Assembly: GCA_040902195.1 (NCBI GenBank)
Contig: JBBDXS010000005.1
Location: forward strand, 1 to 6,730
Reading direction: 5' to 3'
Length of the DNA: 6,730 nt
Origin: JBBDXS01 sp040902195
Lineage (GTDB): Bacteria > Chloroflexota > Dehalococcoidia > DSTF01 > RBG-16-68-14
The notes under the pieces were generated by a model that saw only the letters and a list, made by a program, of their open reading frames with translations, ran no database searches and was not told the origin of the DNA. Positions 1 through 6,480 of this stretch are shown one piece after another. How positions within the stretch are numbered: the stretch's first letter is position 1; each line of letters begins with the position of its first letter. A program made the translations under genes and the position numbers.

Positions 1-339
<339 letters not shown>

Positions 340-1032
340 CTACTTCGCAGCCCCGTCCAGCAGCGCCGACAGCACCGCCGCCGTATCCGACAGGTCCTCG
401 AACGCCGCGTCCGCGCCCGCCTCGCGCAACTCTTCTACCGAGAGCGGCCCCGTCGCCACGCCCAGCACGCGCACCCCATTCGACCGCGCCGCCGCAATGT
501 CGAGCAGCGTATCGCCGATCACCCACACGTCGGCCGCGCCCGCGCCGTTGGCCAGCCGCGCGATCGCCACGCCCACCATCTCGCCGCGGTCCTCAGCGTC
601 GTCGGCGAACCCGCCTTCCGCGAAGAACGAATCGATGCCCAGGTGCCCCAGCTTCATGAACGCCGCCCGCCGGAAGTTGCCCGTCGCCAGCCCCAGCCGC
701 ACGCGCTCGCGAGCCGTCAGCGCCGCGAGCAGCTCCGCCACGCCGGGCAGCACGCGTCCGTCCGCCTCGCGCAGCGTCTGCGGCAAAATGCCGAAGTAGA
801 CCTCCTGGAAGCGCGCCAGCTCGCCGGCGAAGGCGTCCGGTCCGCGCAGCAGGCCGTGGTCCTCCATCGCCGAACGCAGGATCTGCTGATCGGTGCGCCC
901 GGAGAACTCCGTGCGACGGAAGCCGTCCTCGATGCCGTACAGCTTCTCGAACGCGAGCCGCATGCCCCGGCTGCCGGCGCCGCCCGAGTTGATCAGCGTC
1001 ATATCGACGTCGAACAGGAGAACGTGGGTCAC
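340..1032 (-). CDS. HAD-superfamily hydrolase (phosphoglycolate-phosphatase-like)
   Basis: This is a 230-residue haloacid-dehalogenase-fold phosphatase, probably cytoplasmic and Mg-dependent. The motifs are visible in order. Motif I has D8 (nucleophile), D10 and T12. Motif II is ATGN with T117. K127 is the likely motif III lysine. Motif IV is GDTLLD with D174 and D178. Residues about 15-90 between motifs I and II form the helical cap (C1 type) of the Gph/beta-phosphoglucomutase group. The length is typical of that family. The start is GTG at 1032, because the next residues (THVLLFDVD) lead straight into motif I. No Shine-Dalgarno is present; instead a TACAAT box lies 6 nt upstream. The gene follows the ATPase gene by 37 nt on the same strand and may share its transcript. 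The substrate cannot be read from the sequence: phosphoglycolate or another small phosphoester is possible. The fold and activity class are secure, the exact function is not. Confidence 0.93.
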   Translation of the reverse strand: MTHVLLFDVDMTLINSGGAGSRGMRLAFEKLYGIEDGFRRTEFSGRTDQQILRSAMEDHGLLRGPDAFAGELARFQEVYFGILPQTLREADGRVLPGVAELLAALTARERVRLGLATGNFRRAAFMKLGHLGIDSFFAEGGFADDAEDRGEMVGVAIARLANGAGAADVWVIGDTLLDIAAARSNGVRVLGVATGPLSVEELREAGADAAFEDLSDTAAVLSALLDGAAK

Positions 1033-1038
1033 GTGAGG

Positions 1039-1044
1039 ATTGTA
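1039..1044 (-). promoter_or_regulatory. candidate -10 box (TACAAT) for a leaderless phosphatase transcript
   Basis: On the minus strand TACAAT, which matches the TATAAT consensus at five of six positions, is followed by six bases and then the GTG start codon. That spacing would put the transcription start at or next to the first base of the start codon. No Shine-Dalgarno is visible, which fits a leaderless mRNA. No convincing -35 box was found; TTCGCC with an 18-nt spacer is weak. The same arrangement occurs in front of the LON-domain gene. Confidence 0.35.
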
Positions 1045-1069
1045 GCGAGGCCCGTCGCGGTGGGCGAAT

Positions 1070-1897
1070 CTAGCTCGAACGCGCCCGGAACGCGTTCACC
1101 GCGTCCTGCACGGCATCGATCTCCGTCACGCCGCCCGAAAGCAGCCCTTCCAGGAACGTCTCGCGACGCTCCAGCTCCGACTCCAGCGTCTCGCACTCCA
1201 TCCCGAGCCGCTGCGCCAGCGCCAACCGCTGCTCCGGCGTATCGAGGACCGAAAACGTGTCGTTGCGTTCGTCCCACGACGCGATGCGCTGCTCCGCGTA
1301 GCCGCCTTCGCCCGGGCCGAACAGCCCGACGTCGCGTACGCGGCGCAGCGTCCGCCCCTCGCGATGCGCGATCGCGAGCGGCACAACGAACGTCAGGTAC
1401 GCGATGTGCTCTCGCCCCACGCCGTTGTCGTCGACAAGCTGCTCTACTACGCCCTCGACCGTGTCGGCGTGCACCGTCGTGCACATCGAGTACCCCTCGG
1501 CAAGCAGCTCGAACGCGCGAACAACGTAGGGGCCCCAGGAGTACACGGGGAGGTGATCGCTCATCTCGTTGATCAGCATGTAGGTCGGATAGTCGTCGCT
1601 CGGCGGCGGCAGCGCGAACGTCTCGCCCCAGCCGCGCGTGAAGTAGACCGCCGTCTCGGGCCGCGTAAACGCGAGGAGCGCCGTGAGGATCGTCGTCTTG
1701 CCAGCCCCAGGCGGGTCGGCTGCAAAGCAAAACGAGGCGCCCCGCTCCAACCCGAGCCAGAACGCTGCGGCCAGGCGGGGCGGAATCGTCCCGGCCTGCA
1801 TGATCTCGGTGACGGACAGCGGCTGGGGCTGGTCCCAGCCGTGCCATCCCCACCAGCTCTCGGGTTGGTTGACGGCGCGCATGTGTACAGCCATCAT
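1070..1897 (-). CDS. orphan P-loop ATPase of the type II/IV secretion (VirB11/CpaF/PilT-like) family
   Basis: The 275-residue product resembles the ATPase core of type II/IV secretion and type IV pilus motors. The Walker A loop is DPPGAGKTT (61-69), with Asp where the first Gly normally stands. It is preceded by a hydrophobic strand (SFCFAA). A Walker-B-like segment with acidic E111 lies in LINEMSD (108-114), comparable to the family's GEIRD box. A His-box-like stretch, CTTVHADTVEGVVEQL (139-154), follows as in family members. The Trp-rich N-terminus (WWGWHGWDQ) is not a recognised domain, and the usual N-terminal domain of these motors is missing. The C-terminal third is charged and partly helical. 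ATG 1897 is chosen. ATG 1894 and ATG 1882 are also possible. A TTG start at 1957 would lie inside the divergent gene's ribosome-binding region. No pilus or secretion genes adjoin it, so its role is unknown. It may form an operon with the downstream phosphatase. Confidence 0.88.
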   Translation of the reverse strand: MMAVHMRAVNQPESWWGWHGWDQPQPLSVTEIMQAGTIPPRLAAAFWLGLERGASFCFAADPPGAGKTTILTALLAFTRPETAVYFTRGWGETFALPPPSDDYPTYMLINEMSDHLPVYSWGPYVVRAFELLAEGYSMCTTVHADTVEGVVEQLVDDNGVGREHIAYLTFVVPLAIAHREGRTLRRVRDVGLFGPGEGGYAEQRIASWDERNDTFSVLDTPEQRLALAQRLGMECETLESELERRETFLEGLLSGGVTEIDAVQDAVNAFRARSS

Positions 1898-1898
1898 A
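1893..1898 (-). promoter_or_regulatory. alternative -10 box (TATGAT) upstream of the ATPase's internal ATG
   Basis: Minus-strand TATGAT matches TATAAT at five of six positions and lies 10 nt before the ATG at 1882. If used, transcription would begin about 4 nt before that ATG, and translation would start there rather than at 1897, giving a 270-residue protein. No -35 match was seen at 17-18 nt. It overlaps the ATG codons at 1897 and 1894, so this box and those starts are mutually exclusive. Confidence 0.2.
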
Positions 1899-1907
1899 GC
1901 AGCGGAG

Positions 1908-1936
1908 TTGAGGGCGTAGGGCCGCACGGCTATGCG
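1908..1936 (+). promoter_or_regulatory. candidate promoter for the dehydrogenase gene
   Basis: On the plus strand TTGAGG (1908-1913) is followed by a 17-nt spacer and TATGCG (1931-1936). These match TTGACA at four and TATAAT at three of six positions. Transcription would start near 1943 and leave a leader of about 17 nt that includes the Shine-Dalgarno. The spacing is ideal but the -10 match is poor, so this is tentative. Confidence 0.3.
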
Positions 1937-1957
1937 CCCACGTGCAGAGGAGATCAA
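1929..1957 (-). promoter_or_regulatory. candidate divergent promoter for the ATPase-phosphatase pair
   Basis: On the minus strand TTGATC (1957-1952), a 17-nt spacer and CATAGC (1934-1929) form a weak promoter-like pair. They match TTGACA at four and TATAAT at three of six positions. Its -10 box overlaps the -10 candidate of the rightward promoter, so the two would compete for polymerase. It is compatible with translation from ATG 1897. Confidence 0.22.
1946..1952 (+). promoter_or_regulatory. Shine-Dalgarno fixing the dehydrogenase start
   Basis: AGAGGAG at 1946-1952 is a strong anti-16S match and ends 7 nt before ATG 1960. It decides the start in favour of ATG 1960 over the in-frame GTG at 1942, which lies upstream of the site. 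Confidence 0.85.
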
Positions 1958-1959
1958 CT

Positions 1960-2994
1960 ATGGCAACGATGCGCGCAGCAGTGCTGACCGGCCCGCAACA
2001 GTTCGAGGTGCAGGAAGCGGAGACGCCCGTGCCGCCGCCGGGCTATGTACTGGTGCGCATCCGCAACTGCGGCGTCTGCGGCAGCGACCTTCATTTCTAT
2101 CGCGGCGAGTTCCCGCACCCACCGGCGTTTCGCATGGGGCACGAGACCTCGGGCGAGATCGCGCAGATCGGCGAAGGCGTCTCGGGACTCAGCGTCGGCC
2201 AGCCGGTCGCGATCGAGCCCGTCGAGGTGTGCCGCACGTGCCTCTACTGCACGACGGGCCGCGAGCAGCTCTGCCCCGACCGCAAGTTCCTCGGCACGAT
2301 GCTGCCCGGCGCGTTCGCGGACTACATCTCGACACCTGCCTACACGGCCCATCCCGTCCCGGACAACGTCGACTACGAGGTCGGCGCGCTCGTGGAGCCG
2401 CTGGCGGTATCGGTGCACGGCCTGCGCACCGTCCAACTCCAATACGGCGAGCGCGTCGCCGTGCTCGGCTCCGGCACGATCGGACTCATGGCGGTCGTCG
2501 CCGCGCGCGCGCTGGGCGCCTCGGACGTCTTCGCGACCGCTCGCTATCCGCACCAGGCGGAGATGGCGCGCGCGCTCGGCGCCCACGTCGTCGAGGCGGG
2601 CGACAACGCAGCCGGCGCGCTGATAGAAGCGTTCGGCGGCCGGACGCCGGAGGTCGTCGTCGAGACCGTCGGCGGCGTCGCGAACACGGTGCAGGAAGCC
2701 ATCACGGTCTGCCAGCCGGGCGGCCGCGTCTCGGTGCTTGGCATCTTCAGCGCGCTCTCGCCGATCAACGCGACGGTACTGGCGCTCAAAGAGGTCTCGC
2801 TCGTCGGCGGGATCACATACGGGCGGCCGGACAATCTATCGGACTTCAAGGTGGCGATCGACATCGCGTCGAAGCACGCAGACGACCTGCGAAAGGTGAT
2901 CACGCATCGCATGCCGCTGGACGACATCGCGCGCGCCTTCGCCGTCGCCAACGACAAGACGCAGAGGTCGATCAAGGTGACGGTCGAGGTGTAG
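1960..2994 (+). CDS. zinc-dependent medium-chain alcohol/polyol dehydrogenase
   Basis: This 344-residue oxidoreductase of the zinc-containing MDR family (sorbitol/threonine/alcohol dehydrogenase type) interconverts an alcohol or polyol with the carbonyl compound using NAD(P). The N-terminal GroES-like domain holds the catalytic zinc ligands C40 (GVCGSD), H61 and E62 (GHE), and probably E146 (VEPLAV). The structural-zinc lobe is complete with C91, C94, C97 and C105. The Rossmann domain has G170, G172 and G175 in GSGTIG. After the second strand the usual NAD-selecting Asp is replaced by Ala-Arg (A194, R195 in ATARY), which suggests NADP(H) preference. The length is normal and all key residues are present, so the enzyme should be active. 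The start is set by the Shine-Dalgarno at 1946-1952. The gene stands alone, divergent from the ATPase and convergent with the LON-domain gene. The substrate cannot be assigned. Confidence 0.95.
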   Translation: MATMRAAVLTGPQQFEVQEAETPVPPPGYVLVRIRNCGVCGSDLHFYRGEFPHPPAFRMGHETSGEIAQIGEGVSGLSVGQPVAIEPVEVCRTCLYCTTGREQLCPDRKFLGTMLPGAFADYISTPAYTAHPVPDNVDYEVGALVEPLAVSVHGLRTVQLQYGERVAVLGSGTIGLMAVVAARALGASDVFATARYPHQAEMARALGAHVVEAGDNAAGALIEAFGGRTPEVVVETVGGVANTVQEAITVCQPGGRVSVLGIFSALSPINATVLALKEVSLVGGITYGRPDNLSDFKVAIDIASKHADDLRKVITHRMPLDDIARAFAVANDKTQRSIKVTVEV

Positions 2995-2996
2995 CT

Positions 2997-3014
2997 GCAG
3001 GTCCTAAGACCTGC
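2997..3014. terminator. hairpin between convergent genes, possible bidirectional terminator
   Basis: GCAGGTC (2997-3003) and GACCTGC (3008-3014) form a perfect 7-bp stem around a CTAA loop. The hairpin begins 3 nt after the dehydrogenase stop and lies 16 nt past the stop of the converging LON-domain gene. A short TTT follows on the rightward side (3018-3020) and no U-tract on the leftward side. It would be a weak intrinsic terminator, but its position between two converging genes supports the role. Confidence 0.5.
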
Positions 3015-3030
3015 CGGTTTCACGAGCGAG

Positions 3031-3681
3031 CTAATTCAGCGCGCCTCCGGCGTACTTCTCACGACGGCGCTCCTCCCAGCGCTCCGTTAGCTGCCGGATA
3101 GTATCGCCGAGGATCTCGGCCTCGCGGCGCAGCCGCTCCGGGACGGAAAGCGTCTCGAGCAGCGATTGCTGCGTGCCCGCCGGCACATCGAGCTGGCCAG
3201 CGACGAAGTCGGCGAGCGCATCGGAGTCGGACGGAAGGTCGAGCGTGCGCGCCCACTGCCCTGTCGCGCTGAGCTTCAGCCGGAACTGCTCGCCGAAGAG
3301 CGCGGCGACGCGCGCCGCCTGATCGACGGCGTCCGGCGTATCGGCGTCTTCGCTCTCGACGAACTCGACCTCGCCCTGCAGGTACGCCTCGGACGTATCG
3401 AGCGAGACGATGCGGAAGCGTCGTTCGCCGAGCGCGATGAGGTCCATCCGGCCGTCCGGTAGTCGTTGCACGCGCGAGATGCGAGCCGTCGATCCCACGT
3501 CGTACGGCTCGGCCGCGCCTCCGACCGCAACGCCAGAGCGGATGAGCACAACGCCGAACGGCGCCTGCTCATCGATGCAGCGGTTGATCATCGTCTTGTA
3601 ACGCTCCTCGAAGATGTGAAGCGGCAACAAGGCGTGCGGAAACAGGACCGTGTTGAGCGGGAACAAGGGGATGCGGGCCAT
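3031..3681 (-). CDS. stand-alone LON substrate-binding (PUA-like) domain protein
   Basis: The 216-residue protein consists only of the N-terminal substrate-binding domain of Lon protease. The family signature opens the protein: PLFPLNTVLFP (5-15) followed by LPLHIFEERY (19-28). GSTARISRVQRLPDG (63-77) and LGERRFRI (84-91) continue the beta-barrel. A helical C-terminal part (about 115-200) includes LLETLSVPERLR (164-175). There is no AAA+ motor and no Ser-Lys protease domain, so it cannot degrade proteins itself. Stand-alone LON-domain proteins are common in bacteria, and their role, perhaps substrate or peptide binding, is not established. The start is ATG 3681, directly before the signature. 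A weak AGG lies 5-6 nt upstream and a TACAAT box 8 nt upstream. The gene follows the large redox subunit by 45 nt, so it may be read through from that operon or from its own promoter. Confidence 0.95.
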   Translation of the reverse strand: MARIPLFPLNTVLFPHALLPLHIFEERYKTMINRCIDEQAPFGVVLIRSGVAVGGAAEPYDVGSTARISRVQRLPDGRMDLIALGERRFRIVSLDTSEAYLQGEVEFVESEDADTPDAVDQAARVAALFGEQFRLKLSATGQWARTLDLPSDSDALADFVAGQLDVPAGTQQSLLETLSVPERLRREAEILGDTIRQLTERWEERRREKYAGGALN

Positions 3682-3689
3682 GGGAGCCT

Positions 3690-3695
3690 ATTGTA
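3690..3695 (-). promoter_or_regulatory. candidate -10 box (TACAAT) before the LON-domain gene
   Basis: In the 45-nt gap after the large redox subunit, minus-strand TACAAT lies 8 nt before ATG 3681. That would give a transcript with little or no leader. A weak -35-like TTACCG lies 18 nt further upstream. It repeats the arrangement seen before the phosphatase gene and would let this gene be expressed independently of the redox operon. Confidence 0.35.
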
Positions 3696-3726
3696 GAAGA
3701 TGGAGGCTGATCGCGGTAAGCGGGGT

Positions 3727-6477
3727 CTACGGCGAGGACTTGCGGCGGCGACGTGCCGGCGGTGGGTCTGTGGCGGCGGGAGTCGCGGCCGCGCCCTTCT
3801 TGGCCAGCGTGACGCGGGCCGGCGCGGCGAGCCCGTTCTCGGACGGAAGCAACGACGTGACCACGCCGCCATCGTAATACGAGGAGACGAAGACCGAGCC
3901 GCGCGGCAGTCGCGTCGTTAGGCTGACACGCAGCGAGAGCTCGGCGGAACCGTTCTTGAGCACGACGTCTTCGCCCATCGCGATCCCAAGATCGAGCGCG
4001 TCGTACTGGTTCACGAACACCGCGTCCTCGCGGTGGAGCTTGTCAGCGTCCTCGAGGTGGATCGCGCTCGCCTCGGTACTCGTAAAGAGCGTGCGGCCGG
4101 TGAGCAACGTCACTTCGCCGTTGCGCTGTGTGCGCGGCGACACGCCGACCTGCTGCAGCGCGAGCCGCTCTGGCGCGGACTCGATGACGGCGCGCTGCTT
4201 GCTCCAACCGAAGAACCCAAACGCAACGAAGCGTTCGTAGCCCGGGACCGTGCGCGCGATCTCGTTCGTGACGTCGCCGGCCTCGTCGTACGAGAACGTC
4301 GCCTGCACGCCGAACTTCTCGGCGAGCTTGCGGCCGAGGTCCGATAGCGTCTTCCACGCCGGCACAGCATCGCCCGGGAGCGATTGCGCCTGGCGCAGCC
4401 GCTGGACGCGACGGTCCGCGCTGGTAAACGTGCCGTCCTTGGCGTACTCCGGCGCGTCGGCGAAGAGGACGTGCGCCTTGGCCGCCGTATCTGTCCTCAG
4501 CCGGTCGATCACAACGAGCGTGTCGAGCTTGTCCAGCGCTTCCTCGACCCGCGCGCGGCCGGGCGCGAACATGAGCGGGTTGTCGCCCGCGATGACGAGC
4601 GCCTTGATCGTGCCGTTACGCGCGTTCTCGATAATTGCGTTGAAGTCGTGTCCCGGCTGCTCGACAGGTACCCGCCCCGGGCCTGCGTCTGGCTGCACGC
4701 CGGCATCGAGCGCGCCGTTGACGTTGGCGTCGGTGGGCATGACGTAGAACGAGCGCGGAGCGTTGCGTCCACAGAGCAGCAGCGCGAGGTTCGCGGCGGC
4801 CTTCGCCGTCTCGGCGGCGAGCGACGCGCCAGAGTCCTTGGGCGCATACAAGACAGCTATAGATGCGGGTTCGGCCGCGGCACCGCCGAGCAGTTGTGCG
4901 GCGCGCTCGAGGGCGTCGCCCTCGAGCTCCTGCGCAGCAGCATCGCCGCCGAGAACGGCGGTATCGAGACCCGCGTCTCGTGCGTTCGTGGCAACGACGT
5001 CTCCCTGCGCGATTAGCTTCGCGAGTGCGGCAAGGACGGCCGGTTCGCGGCCCGGCTCGGGCTGGAGCCAGACGCCGCCGAACGGCTCGGCGAAGTCGCA
5101 GAGCTCGCCCCAGCGTGAGGACACGACGATCAGTTTCGCCGGCGCGCGCTTCGGGAGCTTGCGCGGATCGACGGCGTCCTTGATGCGCAGCGCAGCGACG
5201 TTATGCGTCTCTTCGAGGTCGTCCGCTACGACGACGATCGTCCTGGCGCTCTGCGGGATGTCGACGAGGTCCGCCGGCAGCTGTTCAGTGCCGAACGCGC
5301 CCGCGACGGCACGCGCTACAGCTCGATTGAGCGGGCCCGTACTGAAATCGATGTGTGGCGTGCCGACAACCTCGCGCGCGATGCGCTGGACGAGGTAGTT
5401 CTCCTCGTTCGTCGCGACCGGCGAACCGAGGAACGCTATCGCATCCGCGCCATGCTGCTCGCGCACAGCGGCCAGCCTCTCGACGGCCTGCGACAGCGTC
5501 GCATCGTAGTCCGACGGCTCGAGCGCGGCGCCGCGACGCACCATGTGCTGAGACAGCCGCTCCTTGGGCTTCACGGCGTCGTAGTGAAACCGGCCGCGCA
5601 CACAGATCTGATCGTCGCTGAACGGGTTGAGCGTATCCGGCTTCACGATCACCGGCTTGCCGTTGCGATGGCCGATGCTGATCGTGCACCCCACGCTGCA
5701 GGCGTTACAAACGGTGGAGACCCAGTCCTCTGTCCGCGCGAGCCACTTGTTCGGCTTCTCCATCAGCGTCGCGGTCGGGCAGACGTCGATGCAGGAGCCA
5801 CAGAAGTCGCAAGATGACTCCTGGATCTCTCCGCCGCTGCCGAACGCGATGCGCGTCGTGAAGCCGCGCCCGGCGAGCGTGATCGCGCGCGTGTGGCGCA
5901 GGTCATCGCAGGCGCGGACGCAACGCGTGCAGATGATGCACATCTGCGGGTCGAACTCAAGCCAGGGGTTGGCGCGATCGGGAGCGGGCGGCTCGGCCTG
6001 GTAGTACGTGCGCTCCTCGCCCTCCCACGGCTCGATGTTGTCCTTCCCCATATCGAGCTGCTCGTTCGTGCTCTGCAACTCGCAGCGGTAGTTTTTCGAA
6101 CACGTCAGGCAGCGGTGCGTAACGACGTCGTCGCGCAGGCAAATGTCGCCCGGCATGCACTTCACGCGCCGGTGACAGCTCAGACAGCGGTCCGAGTGGT
6201 TCGCGTTGATAATCGAGAGCACGTACTGGCGCGCCTGCTTGACCTGCGCCGTGCTCGATCGCACGACCATGCCTTCGCGCACCGTGTTCGTGCACGAGAG
6301 CTGCAGCCCCGGCGCGCCCTCGATCTCGACGAGGCAGGTACGACAGCCCGCGTACGGCGGCAGCCCGTCGATGTAGCAGAGGTTGGAGACGTAGAAGCCG
6401 TTGCTCTTGAGGACCTCTACGAGGGGCGCGCCGTTCGGCGCTTCGATAGGCCGGCCGTCGATAGTGAGGTTGGCCAC
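3727..6477 (-). CDS. NuoG/formate-dehydrogenase-alpha-like iron-sulfur molybdopterin-fold subunit
   Basis: This 916-residue electron-transfer subunit has the domain order of NuoG and NAD-linked formate dehydrogenase alpha. A [2Fe-2S] plant-type domain comes first (C34, C45, C48, C62). The His-Cys3 cluster motif follows (H94, C98, C101, C107), then an unusual extra group of C113 and C123, C126, C132. A two-cluster ferredoxin module has C180, C183, C186, C190 and C223, C226, C229, C233. The molybdopterin [4Fe-4S] domain has C257, C260, C264 and C292. A molybdopterin-oxidoreductase fold occupies about 300-720, and the C-terminal dinucleotide-binding-like domain about 785-890. A basic, Pro/Ala-rich tail ends the protein. 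After GSPVATNEENYL no Cys or Sec occurs where formate dehydrogenases carry the metal ligand, so catalysis at Mo is unlikely. GTG 6477 is preceded by GAAGG at 7 nt and lies 3 nt after the NuoI-like stop. Most likely it passes electrons within a complex-I-like or dehydrogenase complex. Confidence 0.92.
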   Translation of the reverse strand: MANLTIDGRPIEAPNGAPLVEVLKSNGFYVSNLCYIDGLPPYAGCRTCLVEIEGAPGLQLSCTNTVREGMVVRSSTAQVKQARQYVLSIINANHSDRCLSCHRRVKCMPGDICLRDDVVTHRCLTCSKNYRCELQSTNEQLDMGKDNIEPWEGEERTYYQAEPPAPDRANPWLEFDPQMCIICTRCVRACDDLRHTRAITLAGRGFTTRIAFGSGGEIQESSCDFCGSCIDVCPTATLMEKPNKWLARTEDWVSTVCNACSVGCTISIGHRNGKPVIVKPDTLNPFSDDQICVRGRFHYDAVKPKERLSQHMVRRGAALEPSDYDATLSQAVERLAAVREQHGADAIAFLGSPVATNEENYLVQRIAREVVGTPHIDFSTGPLNRAVARAVAGAFGTEQLPADLVDIPQSARTIVVVADDLEETHNVAALRIKDAVDPRKLPKRAPAKLIVVSSRWGELCDFAEPFGGVWLQPEPGREPAVLAALAKLIAQGDVVATNARDAGLDTAVLGGDAAAQELEGDALERAAQLLGGAAAEPASIAVLYAPKDSGASLAAETAKAAANLALLLCGRNAPRSFYVMPTDANVNGALDAGVQPDAGPGRVPVEQPGHDFNAIIENARNGTIKALVIAGDNPLMFAPGRARVEEALDKLDTLVVIDRLRTDTAAKAHVLFADAPEYAKDGTFTSADRRVQRLRQAQSLPGDAVPAWKTLSDLGRKLAEKFGVQATFSYDEAGDVTNEIARTVPGYERFVAFGFFGWSKQRAVIESAPERLALQQVGVSPRTQRNGEVTLLTGRTLFTSTEASAIHLEDADKLHREDAVFVNQYDALDLGIAMGEDVVLKNGSAELSLRVSLTTRLPRGSVFVSSYYDGGVVTSLLPSENGLAAPARVTLAKKGAAATPAATDPPPARRRRKSSP

Positions 6478-6480
6478 GCG

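Noticed and set aside
1029..1853. Minus-strand 274-codon frame overlapping the ATPase gene
   Set aside because: It is a shifted frame of the same strand, with Arg/Ala-rich sequence. The frame ending at 1070 contains the P-loop and His-box-like motifs.
1898..1957. TTG start at 1957 for the ATPase gene, adding 20 residues
   Set aside because: It would make the coding region overlap the divergent gene's ribosome-binding site and whole control region. The extra residues show no family likeness and ATG starts are available just downstream.
1932..3101. 389-codon plus-strand frame overlapping the dehydrogenase gene
   Set aside because: It is a shifted reading frame with Arg-rich sequence. The frame starting at 1960 carries all zinc and cofactor motifs and a Shine-Dalgarno.
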